From JAJYQH01 sp036261615 (GTDB lineage Bacteria; Actinomycetota; Actinomycetes; Propionibacteriales; Propionibacteriaceae), in assembly GCA_036261615.1 (NCBI GenBank), contig DATAKK010000068.1, positions 62,001-126,000 of the forward strand: a DNA stretch of 64,000 nt, in the 5' to 3' direction. Under the pieces are notes generated by a model, which saw nothing but the letters and a program-made list of their open reading frames with translations, was not told the origin of the DNA and searched no databases. Positions 50,880 to 60,716 of this stretch are shown here, one piece after another. Every line of letters begins with the position of its first letter. The stretch's first letter is position 1. The position numbers and the translations under genes were made by a program.

Positions 50880-53800
50880 TCAGTCGGACAACGCCGAGGT
50901 GAGCAGCTCGCGCTGCTGACGCTCGTGCACGTCGTGCGAGCCCACCGAGGGCGCGGAGGCGGTGGGCCGGGTGAACGGCACCATCCGCAGCTCGTAACCC
51001 GGCAGCTCCTTGGCGATCGCGGCGGGCAGGTGCAGCTCCATGAACTGCCACGCACCCTGGTTCTCCGGCTCGTCCTGGACGTACCGGACGTCGGTGACGT
51101 GCCGGTACTTGGCCAGTTCGGCCGCGAGTTCGGCGGTCGGCAGCGGGTAGAGCCGCTCCAGCGAGAGGATCGCGACCTGCTGGTCGAGCCCCATCTTCGC
51201 CCGCTCGGCGACCAGCTCCCAGCGGATCTTGCCCGAGCAGAGCAGCACCCGCCGCACGGTGGACGGGTCGGTGATCGACGGGTCGCCGAGCGCCGGGCTC
51301 CAGTGGCCGGAGGTGAAGTCCTCCGGCTGGGAGGTGGCGAGCTTGTTCCGCAGCATCGACTTGGGCGTCATGATGACGACCGGCCGGTGCCAGTTCACGT
51401 AGGCGTGGGTGCGGAGCAGGTGGAAGTGGTTCGCCGGCGTCGACGGCTGGCACACGGCCAGCGCGCCCTCGCTGCACAGCTGCAGCCACCGCTCGATCCG
51501 CGCCGAGGAGTGGTCGGGCCCCTGACCCTCGTAGCCGTGGGGCAGCAGCAGGACCACGCCCGACTTCTGCTGCCACTTGGCGTAGCCCGAGCTGATGAAC
51601 TCGTCGGCGATGGTCTGCGCCCCGTTGGCGAAGTCGCCGAACTGCGCCTCCCACAGCACGAGGGCGTCCGGGCGGGCCACGGAGTACCCGTACTCGAAGC
51701 CCATGACGGCGTACTCGCTCAGCAGCGAGTCGTAGATGTCGAACGGCGCCTGCCCCTCGGTGAGGTGCTTGAGCGGCACGTACTCCTCGTTCGTCACCCG
51801 GTCGACGACCGCGGCGAAGCGCTGGCTGAAGGTGCCGCGGCGGGTGTCCTGTCCGCTGATGCGCACCGGCCGGCCCTCCATGAGCAGCGAGCCGAACGCC
51901 AGCAGCTCCGCGGTGGCCCAGTCGATCGGGCCCTCCATGATCGCCCTGGCCCGGCGCTCCAGCTGGGGGAGCACCTTGGGGTGAGGTGTGAAGCTCTCCG
52001 GCAGCCGGACGTAGGCGTCGGCGACCCGCTGCATGTCGTCGCGGGTGATGTTCGTGCCGAGGGCAGCGGCCGGCTTGGTCGGGTAGTACGGCGTGCGCAC
52101 GTACTCCTCGTCGGAGGAGTCCTCGACGTCCTTGTGGGACGCCGCGAACAGCTGCTCGAGCCGCGAGCGGAACCGGCTCATCGCCTCGTCGGCGTCCTGG
52201 GTCGTGATGTCGCCACGGCCGATGAGCTGCTCGACGTAGAGCCTGCGGGTCGAGCGCTTCTGCTCGATGAGGTCGTACATGTGCGGCTGGGTGAAGCTCG
52301 GGTCGTCGCCCTCGTTGTGTCCGCGGCGCCGGTAGCAGACGAGGTCGATGACGACGTCGCGGTGGAACTGCTGGCGGTACTCGAAGGCGATCTGGGCCGC
52401 CCGCACGCAGGCGTCCGGGTCGTCGCCGTTCACGTGGATGACCGGCGCCTGCACGGTCTTCGCGACGTCGGTGCAGTAGACCGAGGTGCGCGACTCGTGG
52501 GGCGCGGTGGTGAAGCCCACCTGGTTGTTGACCACGACGTGGATGGTGCCGCCCGTGCGGTAGCCGCGGAGCTGGCCCATCTGCAGCACCTCGTACACGA
52601 CGCCCTGGCCCGCGAAGGACGCGTCGCCGTGCATGAGGATCGGCAGCACCGGGAAGTCGTCGCGGCCCAACTGGTCCTGCTTGGCGCGGGTGAGGCCCTC
52701 GAGGACCGGGTTGACCGCCTCGAGGTGACTCGGGTTGGCGGCGACGGACGCCTTGATGGTCGCGCCGGTGGCGGAGGTGAACCGCCCCTCGGCACCCAGG
52801 TGGTACTTGACGTCGCCCGACCCCGGGTCGACCCGGGGGTCGATGCGTCCCTCGAACTCGCGGAAGATCTGGCCGTACTTCTTGCCGATGATGTTCGCGA
52901 GGGTGTTGAGCCGGCCGCGGTGCGGCATGCCGATGGTCACCTCGTCGAGCCCGGTGTCGGCGGCCTGCTCGCACACCTCGTCGAGGAGCACGATGACCGA
53001 CTCGCCGCCCTCGAGGCTGAAGCGCTTCTGGCCGACGAACTTGGTCTGCAGGAAGGTCTCGAAGACCTCGGCCTCGTTGAGCTTGTCGAGGATGCGGATG
53101 TGCTCCTCGCGCGGCAACGGGGTGTGGGCCCGCTCGAAGCGGGACTGGAACCAGCTGCGCTGGTGCGGGTCGAGGATGTGCATGTACTCGATGCCCATGG
53201 TGTGGCAGTACGAGTCGCGCAGCACCTCGAGGATCTCCCGGAGCGTGAGCACGGCCCGGTTCGACTCGCCGAAGTTGCCGACCGGGAACTCGCGGTCGAG
53301 GTCCCAGATGGTGAGGCCGTGGGTCTCGAGCTCGAGCTCGGCGACCGTGCGCTGTCGGTACTCGAGCGGGTCGATGTCGGCGATGAGGTGGCCGTAGTGG
53401 CGGTAGGCCATGACCAGTTCGAGGACGCGGGCCTGCTTGGGCACCTGGCTGCTGCGGTGCGCGCTGATGTCCGCGTGCCAGCGCAGGGGGGCGTAGGGGA
53501 TGCGCAGGCTGGTGAAGATCTCGTCGTAGAAGCCGTGCTCGCCGAGCAGCAGTTCGTTGATGTACTTGAGGAACTCGCCGCTGGTCGCGCCCTGGATGAT
53601 CCGGTGGTCGTAGGTCGAGGTGAGGGTCGTGATCCGCCCCACGCCCAGTTCGCTCAGCCGGTGCTCGCTCGTGCCCTGGAACTGCGGCGCGTAGTCGATG
53701 CTGCCCACTCCGAGGATGACGCCCTGCCCGGGCATCAGCCGCGCGACCGAGTGGGTCGTGCCGATGCCGCCGGGGTTGGTGAGCGACGCGGTGGTGCCGG

Positions 53801-54671
53801 CGAAGTCCTCGATCCCAAGCTTGCCCACCCGCCCTCGGCGGACGAGGTCGTCGTAGGCGGCGCGGAACTGGGAGAAGTCGAGGGTCTCGCTGCTGCGGAT
53901 GTTGGGCACCAGCAGCTGGCGGGTGCCGTCGGCCTTGGTGACGTCGATGGCCAGCCCGAGGTTGATCGAGGCGTTCTCGACCAGCGTGGGCTTCCCGTCG
54001 ACCTCCTCGTAGGCGTAGTTCATCTCCGGGATCGCCTTGAGCGCCTGCACCATCGCGTAACCGATGATGTGGGTGAAGGAGACCTTGCCGCCGCGGCTGC
54101 GGCGCAGGAAGTTGTTGATCATCGTGCGCTGCTCGATGGCGAGCTTCATCGGCACGGTTCGGACGCTCGTCGCGGTGGGCACGCTGAGGGACGCCTGCAT
54201 GTTCTGGGCCGTGCGCATGGCCGGCCCGCGGAGCTTGACCCGCTCGGGCTCCGCGGCGGCGGCGCCGGCGGGACGTCCGGGGTGCGGGATGTCGGCGCTG
54301 AGACCGCCGGCCTGGCCGGTGACGTTGGGACCGACTGCCGACACCGTGCCGCCGGGGGACGCGGGTGCCTGCGGCTGGGCGGTGGGCTGGGCCGGCGCCC
54401 CCTGAGTGGCTGCCGGGGCCTGGGGGGCGGGCGGCTGCGGGGCGGGCGTGGCGCTCGGACGGGGCGCCGGCTGCGGCCGGGCGGCGGGGGTCACGGGCGG
54501 GGTCTGCTGCGGCGGCGAGGGCGGCGTGGCCGATGGCTGGGGCTCGTGGCCCCGGAAGTACTCGATCCAGACCGGGTCGAGCTGGCTGGGGTCGTGTCGG
54601 TACTGATCGCGCATCTCGTCGATGAGCCAGTCGTTCGCGCCGAAATCCTGGGACGATTCGCTGTGTGCCAT
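50880..54671 (-). CDS. kgd: Multifunctional 2-oxoglutarate dehydrogenase/decarboxylase (E2-E1 fusion)
   Basis: Kgd combines a succinyltransferase-like domain with the thiamine-dependent 2-oxoglutarate decarboxylase/dehydrogenase E1. The 1263-residue protein has an N-terminal segment (FGANDWLIDEMRDQYRHDP), a Pro/Ala-rich linker (about 45-135), an E2-type catalytic domain with the active-site His356 in TYDHRIIQG, and the E1 part with MPHRGRLNTLANI, VGFTTAPHESRTSVYCTD, YRRRGHNEGDDPSFTQP and a final TDVRYVQDEPENQGAW. There is no lipoyl domain, as expected for the family. It feeds the TCA cycle as part of a mixed pyruvate/oxoglutarate complex in corynebacteria and mycobacteria. Confidence 0.96.
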   Translation of the reverse strand: MAHSESSQDFGANDWLIDEMRDQYRHDPSQLDPVWIEYFRGHEPQPSATPPSPPQQTPPVTPAARPQPAPRPSATPAPQPPAPQAPAATQGAPAQPTAQPQAPASPGGTVSAVGPNVTGQAGGLSADIPHPGRPAGAAAAEPERVKLRGPAMRTAQNMQASLSVPTATSVRTVPMKLAIEQRTMINNFLRRSRGGKVSFTHIIGYAMVQALKAIPEMNYAYEEVDGKPTLVENASINLGLAIDVTKADGTRQLLVPNIRSSETLDFSQFRAAYDDLVRRGRVGKLGIEDFAGTTASLTNPGGIGTTHSVARLMPGQGVILGVGSIDYAPQFQGTSEHRLSELGVGRITTLTSTYDHRIIQGATSGEFLKYINELLLGEHGFYDEIFTSLRIPYAPLRWHADISAHRSSQVPKQARVLELVMAYRHYGHLIADIDPLEYRQRTVAELELETHGLTIWDLDREFPVGNFGESNRAVLTLREILEVLRDSYCHTMGIEYMHILDPHQRSWFQSRFERAHTPLPREEHIRILDKLNEAEVFETFLQTKFVGQKRFSLEGGESVIVLLDEVCEQAADTGLDEVTIGMPHRGRLNTLANIIGKKYGQIFREFEGRIDPRVDPGSGDVKYHLGAEGRFTSATGATIKASVAANPSHLEAVNPVLEGLTRAKQDQLGRDDFPVLPILMHGDASFAGQGVVYEVLQMGQLRGYRTGGTIHVVVNNQVGFTTAPHESRTSVYCTDVAKTVQAPVIHVNGDDPDACVRAAQIAFEYRQQFHRDVVIDLVCYRRRGHNEGDDPSFTQPHMYDLIEQKRSTRRLYVEQLIGRGDITTQDADEAMSRFRSRLEQLFAASHKDVEDSSDEEYVRTPYYPTKPAAALGTNITRDDMQRVADAYVRLPESFTPHPKVLPQLERRARAIMEGPIDWATAELLAFGSLLMEGRPVRISGQDTRRGTFSQRFAAVVDRVTNEEYVPLKHLTEGQAPFDIYDSLLSEYAVMGFEYGYSVARPDALVLWEAQFGDFANGAQTIADEFISSGYAKWQQKSGVVLLLPHGYEGQGPDHSSARIERWLQLCSEGALAVCQPSTPANHFHLLRTHAYVNWHRPVVIMTPKSMLRNKLATSQPEDFTSGHWSPALGDPSITDPSTVRRVLLCSGKIRWELVAERAKMGLDQQVAILSLERLYPLPTAELAAELAKYRHVTDVRYVQDEPENQGAWQFMELHLPAAIAKELPGYELRMVPFTRPTASAPSVGSHDVHERQQRELLTSALSD

Positions 54672-54761
54672 GTCTCGCCGGTGGGCAGGGCCACCGCTGC
54701 CTTTCCGTCGCTGGGATGTGAGCCGGATCTACCTCTGCAGGCCACGGCCTGCCAGCTACCG

Positions 54762-54767
54762 ACTCTA
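54762..54767 (-). promoter_or_regulatory. Possible -10 element of kgd
   Basis: A reverse-strand TAGAGT about 90 nt before the kgd ATG. The 162-bp gap otherwise shows a GC palindrome (CGGGGCGCCCCG) but no clear terminator for the upstream gene. Confidence 0.35.
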
Positions 54768-54833
54768 GTGCCGAAGCACGCGATATCCCACTTGCCGACC
54801 CGGGGCGCCCCGAAGGGCCTCCCCAGGGGTGGG

Positions 54834-56192
54834 TCAGGCCCGGGCGGAGCGCACGTACCGGGTGAGAGCCGCGACGGTGGCCGACACGGCCACGGCGACC
54901 ATGAGCAGGTTGCGGATCAGCAGGTCGCCGGTGATGACCGGGTCGGCGGGGGTGACGAAGATGAGGTCGTTGTAGTTGCCGGGGAACTCGATCTGGGTGA
55001 GCACCGCGGCCACCAGCCCCAGGCCGGCCAGCCATCCCGCGATCCGCTGTTGCGAACGCACCGACTGCGCCGGGTGCGAGCCGCCGCGGCGTCCCGCATG
55101 GTGCAGGAGGACGGCGAGGGGCGCTCCGACCCAGAACATGTACTGCGGGGAGAACGTCTTGTTCGCGACGATGAGCAGGGCGTTGATGGCCACCGCCGCG
55201 AGGGTGAAGTCGAAGGCGGTCAGCCGATGGCCCGGGCGGTCGCTCGAGCGCCAGCCGAGCACGGCGAGCAGTACGGCGACGGAGACCACGAGGCCCATGA
55301 GCAGGGTCGACACCTGGAGGGCGATGCCCACGCCGGGCCCGGTGATCTCGTAGGCGTTGTACTTCGAGAAGTCGATGGTCCAGTCGATCGAGTGCCCGAA
55401 GGCCTTGCCGAACATCGCCACCGACGCCGGCACGGACTCGATCTGCAGGCCCCGGTCGCCCTGCCACGTGAGCGGCGAGACCAGCCGGGTCCAGCCGACG
55501 GCCGCCCAGCTGATGAGCGCGAGGACGATCCCGGTGACCAGCACCCCCTGCACCCGCCGGCGTCCCGCCTCGCCGCGGTGGACGAGCGGCAACAGCAGCA
55601 GCGCGGGCCACAGCTTGACGGCCGCGCCGAGGCCGATGAACACCCCGCTGCGACCGGGCCGCCGCTGCACCCACAGGAGGGCGACGCCGACGAACACCGC
55701 CGGCAGTACGTCGAAGCGGAACCAGATGAGCGAGCCCATGCAGAAGCCGAACGCCATCCAGTACCACGCGGCGAGCCGCGCGCCGGCCCGCCACAGGACC
55801 ACGGTGAACGCGGCGTCGAGCAGCGCCATGCCGATCGCGAAGGTGAAGATGTAGACCGACGAGACGTTCGCCGCGGGCCAGCGGAACAGCTCGAGGAACG
55901 CGACCACCGGGGCGGGGTACTCGGGCAGCCGCTGGTCGATCGAGGGCGTCGAGTGCAGCGCCCAGAAGTAGTAGCGCGGGTCGCCGGTGATGTATTGGTA
56001 GTGCGCCGACCACTCCCGGAGCATGATCGCCCGGGAGACGCCCCAGACCACGACGAGCAGCAGGGGGGACGCCGCGACCCGGCGGGCCGTCTCGGCGAGC
56101 GGCGGCCGCTGGGGTGCCGGCCACCGGTCGTCGACCGGGCTCGACTCCCGGGTCACGTCGGGCATGTCACTGGTCTCGTCATGAACCGTCAC
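54834..56192 (-). CDS. GT87-type membrane glycosyltransferase
   Basis: The 452-residue protein has about ten transmembrane helices and marks of the DUF2029/GT87 polyprenol-phosphate-dependent family: DPRYYFWALHSTPSIDQRLPEYPAPVV with acidic residues in the first loop, WFRFDVLPAVFVGVALL, GAAVKLWPALLLLPL and NKTFSPQYMFWVGAPLAVL. Such enzymes add mannose to envelope glycolipids or lipomannan in actinobacteria; the acceptor here is unknown. GTG 56192 overlaps the stop of the preceding homologous gene as GTGA, which indicates coupling. Confidence 0.85.
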   Translation of the reverse strand: MTVHDETSDMPDVTRESSPVDDRWPAPQRPPLAETARRVAASPLLLVVVWGVSRAIMLREWSAHYQYITGDPRYYFWALHSTPSIDQRLPEYPAPVVAFLELFRWPAANVSSVYIFTFAIGMALLDAAFTVVLWRAGARLAAWYWMAFGFCMGSLIWFRFDVLPAVFVGVALLWVQRRPGRSGVFIGLGAAVKLWPALLLLPLVHRGEAGRRRVQGVLVTGIVLALISWAAVGWTRLVSPLTWQGDRGLQIESVPASVAMFGKAFGHSIDWTIDFSKYNAYEITGPGVGIALQVSTLLMGLVVSVAVLLAVLGWRSSDRPGHRLTAFDFTLAAVAINALLIVANKTFSPQYMFWVGAPLAVLLHHAGRRGGSHPAQSVRSQQRIAGWLAGLGLVAAVLTQIEFPGNYNDLIFVTPADPVITGDLLIRNLLMVAVAVSATVAALTRYVRSARA

Positions 56193-57616
56193 GGAACCGC
56201 CTGGTGTCGTCGTGCACCCGGGCGCCACCACTGGCCGTGGCGGAGCCGGGAGAAGTGGACCACCCACAGGGCCACCAGGTACAGCAGGTAGGTGAGCAGC
56301 AGGTTGCGGGTGGCGAGCACCATCGTGACGACGCTCAGCCCGATCGTCCCGTGGACGATGGGGTCGTAGCCCACGGGGTAGACGATGGTCGTGAGGACGG
56401 TGCAGGCGAGGAACACCCGGCTGATGGTGCGGAGCCGGTCGACGGCCTCGTTCTCCGAGCGCTCCCGCTCCTCGGGGCTGTCGTCGGCGAGCGTCGAGTG
56501 GGGGAGCATCGCGATGCCCGCGGCAGCGGGGCCGCCGAGCCACATCATGTACTGCGGCGAGAACGTCTTGTTCGACAGGATCATGACGAGGATGACGAGT
56601 TGCATGAGCGCGGACGCCTCGACGAAGCGCTGCCGCCCCCGGCGCAGCCACGCGACGTAGCACACGGCGACGCCGGCGAGTCCGACGGCCTGGGCGACCT
56701 TGGCGAGGACGAGCATCGTCTCGGTCATCGGCCCCGAGATCTCCCACGCGTTCCAGATCGACACGTTCACCGCGTACGCCGACAGGTGGAAGATGCGCCA
56801 GATCATCGGGGGCACCGCCCACAGCGACTCGATCTGCAGGCCCCGCGCCGACTGGTACTCGAGGGGCGACAGCAACCGCGACCACCCGGCGTACCAGAGG
56901 GCCAGCCCGGCGAGCACGACGCCGGCCGCGCCGAAGCCGATGGTGGTACGGATCCGCGAGCGGCGGTCACCGCCCAGCAGCGCCGGCCAGAGCAGGGCGG
57001 GCCACAGTTTGATCCCCGCTCCGAGCCCGGTGAGCAGCCCGGCGCGCAGGTCGTCGCGGCGTTCGAGGGCGAGCAGCGCCAGGCCGCACAGCACGGCGGT
57101 GACGAGGTCGAAGCGCAGGTAGGCGGTGGGACCGACGAGGAGCAGGAACACCGTCCAGAAGAACACCGCCTCGCCCCGCCGGTTGGCCCCGACCCGCCAC
57201 AGCATCCAGGTGAACCAGGCGTCGAGGGCGACCATCGACACGACGAACAGTCCGGTGAAGACGTACTGGTGATGCAGGCTCAGCGCGTAGAGCAGCTCGA
57301 AGAACCACAGCACCGGCGTCGGGTACTCGATCATCGTCTGGCTCGGCCCGGTCTGGGCGAGCAGGCTCATCTTGATGAAGTAGTACTTGGTGTCGCCGAG
57401 GGTGAAGCGCAGCGAGCCCCAGAAGACGAAGATGAGTGCGCGGCTGATCAGCCAGGACCACCAGATGAACCGGCCCGACTGGGTGTGCCCGAGGGCCCCG
57501 AAGATCGCCCGGACGCCCTGGGTCTCACGGCGGGGGATCCAGGCGAGCGGCCGACGCCAGCCAGCGGCCACGGCGGTGGTGCCGGGTACGGCGGGATCTG
57601 ACGGATCGTCGGCCAC
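56189..57616 (-). CDS. GT87-type membrane glycosyltransferase
   Basis: This 475-residue paralogue of the next gene has about ten transmembrane helices, DTKYYFIKMSLLAQTGPSQTMIEYPTPVL, YLRFDLVTAVLCGLALLALERR, GAGIKLWPALLWPALLG and NKTFSPQYMMWLGGPAAAG. The pair probably arose by tandem duplication and may act in sequence on one envelope glycan or as a heteromer. GTG 57616 has a strong GGAGG ribosome binding site (57621-57625). tRNA-Arg lies just upstream on the same strand without a visible terminator between them. Confidence 0.86.
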   Translation of the reverse strand: MADDPSDPAVPGTTAVAAGWRRPLAWIPRRETQGVRAIFGALGHTQSGRFIWWSWLISRALIFVFWGSLRFTLGDTKYYFIKMSLLAQTGPSQTMIEYPTPVLWFFELLYALSLHHQYVFTGLFVVSMVALDAWFTWMLWRVGANRRGEAVFFWTVFLLLVGPTAYLRFDLVTAVLCGLALLALERRDDLRAGLLTGLGAGIKLWPALLWPALLGGDRRSRIRTTIGFGAAGVVLAGLALWYAGWSRLLSPLEYQSARGLQIESLWAVPPMIWRIFHLSAYAVNVSIWNAWEISGPMTETMLVLAKVAQAVGLAGVAVCYVAWLRRGRQRFVEASALMQLVILVMILSNKTFSPQYMMWLGGPAAAGIAMLPHSTLADDSPEERERSENEAVDRLRTISRVFLACTVLTTIVYPVGYDPIVHGTIGLSVVTMVLATRNLLLTYLLYLVALWVVHFSRLRHGQWWRPGARRHQAVP

Positions 57617-57682
57617 TGTTCCTCCATATCGCCTGGAGTGGCCACCTCGTGGCCCGGGACGGCACGCGGCCCGACCCATGTG

Positions 57683-57757
57683 TGGCGCCCCCGGCAGGAT
57701 TCGAACCTGCGCTCCCGCCTCCGGAGGGCGGTGCTCTATCCCCTGAGCTACGGGGGC
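57683..57757 (-). tRNA. tRNA-Arg (CCG)
   Basis: The reverse strand gives a complete cloverleaf with a perfect 7-bp acceptor stem (GCCCCCG/CGGGGGC), T-arm GGTTCGAATCC, and anticodon CCG in loop CTCCGGA. The 3' CCA is encoded, unlike the tRNA-fMet of this window. Confidence 0.95.
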
Positions 57758-57789
57758 CAACAGCCCGGCTTCCTGACCGGGCGGGCTCA

Positions 57790-57817
57790 AGATTAGCAGC
57801 AATACCGGAGTGGTCGA
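57790..57817 (-). promoter_or_regulatory. Possible promoter of tRNA-Arg
   Basis: On the reverse strand TCGACC (57812-57817) and TAATCT (57790-57795) are 16 nt apart, 33 nt before the tRNA. Confidence 0.5.
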
Positions 57818-57896
57818 GACCGCTCGGGCCCCGCACCGGCGTCCACGGGGACCGGCGGGCACCGGTCGTGCCGGGCCGATCTGGCAGGCTCGGACC

Positions 57897-59297
57897 ATGA
57901 CGCACATGCACGTGGCGGGTGCCATCCACGCCGACGCGGTCCAGGCGGGCCCCCAGTGGCTCACCCGCCCGGCGGACGTCAACGCCCTCGACCGGGCCGT
58001 GTGGAGCAGCACCGTGACGCGCGGCGACGACGGCGCGCTCAGGGTCGGCGGCCGCGACGTGCGCGAGATCGCGGCGGCCGAGGGGACGCCGGTCTACGTC
58101 CTCGACGAGCTCGACTTCCGGCAGCGGGCGCGCGCCTTCCGCGACGCCTTCGCGGGATGGCACGTCTACTACGCCGGCAAGTCGTTCCTCAGCCGCACCA
58201 TCGGGCGCTGGATCAGCGAGGAGGGGCTGTACCTCGACGTCGCCACCGGGGGCGAGCTCACCGTGGCCCTGCGCAGCCCCATCGACCCGGCCCGGATCGC
58301 CTTCCACGGCAACAACAAGACCCTCGACGAGCTGCGGTTCGCCCTGAGCAGGGGGGTCGGGCGGATCGTCGTCGACTCGATGGACGAGATCGCCCGGATC
58401 GAGGCACTGTGCGGCGCCAACGGCTGGCACGCCTCGGTGCTCGTGCGGGTCACGACCGGCGTGGAGGCGCACACCCACGAGTACATCGCCACCGCCCACG
58501 AGGACCAGAAGTTCGGCTTCTCGATCACCAACGGGCAGGCGATGGTCGCGATGGTGCGCTGCCACATGAGCGAGCACATCACCCTGCTCGGCATCCACTC
58601 CCACATCGGGTCGCAGATCTTCGACACCGCCGGGTTCGAGGTGGCCGCCCGCCGCGCGACGAAGCTGCTGGCCCAGTTCACGGCCGCGACCGGCACCCAG
58701 CTGCCCGAGCTCGACCTCGGCGGCGGGTTCGGCATCGCCTACACCGCCGACGACTCGCCCGAGAGCCCCGACGCGCTGGCGCGCGAGCTGCGCGAGATCG
58801 TCGAGCACGAGTGCCGCGGGTACGGGCTGGCCGTGCCCACGATGTCGGTGGAGCCGGGCCGGGCGATCAGCGGGCCGACGACCCTCGCGCTCTACGAGGT
58901 CGGCACGGTCAAGGTCGTCGACATCGACGGCGGCCAGCGGGTCTACGTGTCGGTCGACGGCGGCATGAGCGACAACATCCGCCCGGCCCTCTACGGCGCC
59001 GAATACACCGCCACCATCGCCTCCCGCGCCTCGGACGCCGAGCCGGTGCTGTGCCGCGTGGTCGGCCGGCACTGCGAGGGCGGAGACATCCTCGTCCGGG
59101 ACGTCTTCCTGCCCCGCGACATCGCCCCCGGCGATCTCATCGCCGTCCCCGCGTCCGGTGCCTACTCGCGGGCGATGGCCAGCAATTACAATCACACTCC
59201 GCGGCCACCGGTGATCTCGGTGCGCGACGGACGCCTCACCACGCTGATCCGCCGCGAGACGATCGACGACCTGCTGGCGCTCGACGTCGGGGAGTGA
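57897..59297 (+). CDS. lysA: Diaminopimelate decarboxylase
   Basis: LysA decarboxylates meso-diaminopimelate to lysine. The 466-residue PLP enzyme (fold type III) has the PLP Lys95 in YYAGKSFLS, GIHSHIGSQIFD, the glycine loop LDLGGGFGIAY, EPGRAISG, CEGGD with the catalytic Cys, and GAYSRAMASNYN near the end. A CAGGCT element 6 nt before ATG 57897 suggests a leaderless start. It begins a lysA-hom-thrB cluster. In many actinobacteria argS sits between tRNA-Arg and lysA; it is absent here. Confidence 0.94.
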   Translation: MTHMHVAGAIHADAVQAGPQWLTRPADVNALDRAVWSSTVTRGDDGALRVGGRDVREIAAAEGTPVYVLDELDFRQRARAFRDAFAGWHVYYAGKSFLSRTIGRWISEEGLYLDVATGGELTVALRSPIDPARIAFHGNNKTLDELRFALSRGVGRIVVDSMDEIARIEALCGANGWHASVLVRVTTGVEAHTHEYIATAHEDQKFGFSITNGQAMVAMVRCHMSEHITLLGIHSHIGSQIFDTAGFEVAARRATKLLAQFTAATGTQLPELDLGGGFGIAYTADDSPESPDALARELREIVEHECRGYGLAVPTMSVEPGRAISGPTTLALYEVGTVKVVDIDGGQRVYVSVDGGMSDNIRPALYGAEYTATIASRASDAEPVLCRVVGRHCEGGDILVRDVFLPRDIAPGDLIAVPASGAYSRAMASNYNHTPRPPVISVRDGRLTTLIRRETIDDLLALDVGE

Positions 59298-59353
59298 CCC
59301 GTTCGCCGGCGCTCCGGCAGGTCCAGCACGCATCACAGACAGCGAGAAGAACG

Positions 59354-60712
59354 ATGACACCGATGACCAGCGTCGACCCCTCCGGCGAGCAGCCCCTGCG
59401 CGTCGCGCTGCTCGGCTGCGGCGTCGTCGGCTCGCAGGTCGCCCGCCTGCTCACCCAGCAGGGCGACGACCTCAGGGCCCGCACCGGGCGCCGGATCGAA
59501 CTCGTCGGTATCGGCGTCCGCGACGTCACGAAGCCGCGCGAGGGGATCGATCCCGCGCTGCTCACCGACGACGTGCACGCCCTGGTGACGCGCGGTGACC
59601 TCGACGTGGTCATCGAGGTGATCGGCGGGATCGAGCCGGCGCGGAGCCTGCTGCTCGCGGCGATCGAGCACGGTGCGTCGATCGTCACCGCGAACAAGGT
59701 GCTGCTCGCCGAGGACGGCGAGACGATCTTCACCGCGGCCGAGCGCGCCGGCGTCGACGTCTACTTCGAGGCCGCGGTCGCCGGGGCCATCCCGATCGTC
59801 CGGCCGCTGCGTGAGTCGCTGGTCGGCGACGAGATCCTCGCGGTCATGGGCATCGTCAACGGCACGACCAACTTCATCCTCGACAAGATGGTCACCGAGG
59901 GCGCCGAGTTCGCCGACGTGCTCGCCGAGGCGCAGCGGCTGGGCTTCGCGGAGGCCGATCCGACGGCCGACATCGAGGGCTTCGACGCCGCCGCCAAGGC
60001 CGCGATCATCGCCTCGCTGGCCTTCCACACCCGGGTGCGGGGCGCCGACGTGTACCGGGAGGGGATCAGCGACATCACCTCCTCCGACATCGCCGTCGCC
60101 CGCGACCTGGGGTGCGTCGTGAAGCTGCTCGCGATCGCCCGCCTCACCGACGACGGGCGGGTCAGCGTCCGGGTGCACCCGGCGATGCTCCCCGAACGAC
60201 ACCCGCTGGCGAGCGTGCCCGGTGCCTTCAACGCGGTGTTCGTCGAGTCCAGGGAGGCCGGCCAGCTCATGTTCCTCGGCCCCGGCGCCGGGGGCGCCCC
60301 CACGGCCAGCGCCGTCATGGGCGACCTCGTCACCGTGGCCCGCAACCGGGTGCGCGGCGTGGCCGCCTACGGGCAGTCCCTCTACGCCGACCGGGGTGTC
60401 GCCCCGATGGGCGACACCCGGGCCACCTATCTCCTGCGGCTCGAGGTCAGCGACCAGCCGGGCGTGCTCGCGGCGATCGCGACGGTGCTCGCCGAGCACA
60501 ACGTGTCGGTGCAGACGGTGAAGCAGACGGTGGAGCGGCGCGACGACCCCCTCGACGTGCACGAGGAGGCCGACGGCCCCCACCCGAGCGCCTGGCTGTC
60601 GCTCATGACCCACACCACCCGGGAGGCCGACCTGCGGGCCTGCCTGGCCGACCTGTCCCGGCGCGAGTTCGTCCGTGGGCCCGTGCGCATGATGCGCGGC
60701 GAAGGGTTCTGA
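59354..60712 (+). CDS. hom: Homoserine dehydrogenase
   Basis: Hom reduces aspartate semialdehyde to homoserine, the branch point to threonine and methionine. The 452-residue protein has the NAD(P) motif LLGCGVVGSQVARLL, the substrate region GIVNGTTNFILDKM with AEADPTADIEGFDAAAKAAI, and a C-terminal ACT domain (RLEVSDQPGVLAAIATVLAEHNVSVQTV) that usually confers threonine inhibition. The start ATG 59354 follows AGCGAGAAGAACG. It lies 56 bp after lysA and 4 bp before thrB; thrC, which often lies between, is missing. Confidence 0.94.
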   Translation: MTPMTSVDPSGEQPLRVALLGCGVVGSQVARLLTQQGDDLRARTGRRIELVGIGVRDVTKPREGIDPALLTDDVHALVTRGDLDVVIEVIGGIEPARSLLLAAIEHGASIVTANKVLLAEDGETIFTAAERAGVDVYFEAAVAGAIPIVRPLRESLVGDEILAVMGIVNGTTNFILDKMVTEGAEFADVLAEAQRLGFAEADPTADIEGFDAAAKAAIIASLAFHTRVRGADVYREGISDITSSDIAVARDLGCVVKLLAIARLTDDGRVSVRVHPAMLPERHPLASVPGAFNAVFVESREAGQLMFLGPGAGGAPTASAVMGDLVTVARNRVRGVAAYGQSLYADRGVAPMGDTRATYLLRLEVSDQPGVLAAIATVLAEHNVSVQTVKQTVERRDDPLDVHEEADGPHPSAWLSLMTHTTREADLRACLADLSRREFVRGPVRMMRGEGF

Positions 60713-60716
60713 CCCG

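Noticed and set aside
54790..54830. GC-rich palindrome upstream of kgd as an intrinsic terminator of the GT87 genes
   Set aside because: The stem is short and no U-tract follows on the reverse strand.
50610..56291. A 1893-codon open frame on the + strand opposite DUF6104, kgd and a GT87 gene
   Set aside because: It spans several real genes on the other strand and an intergenic gap, has no domain, and reflects third-position GC bias.
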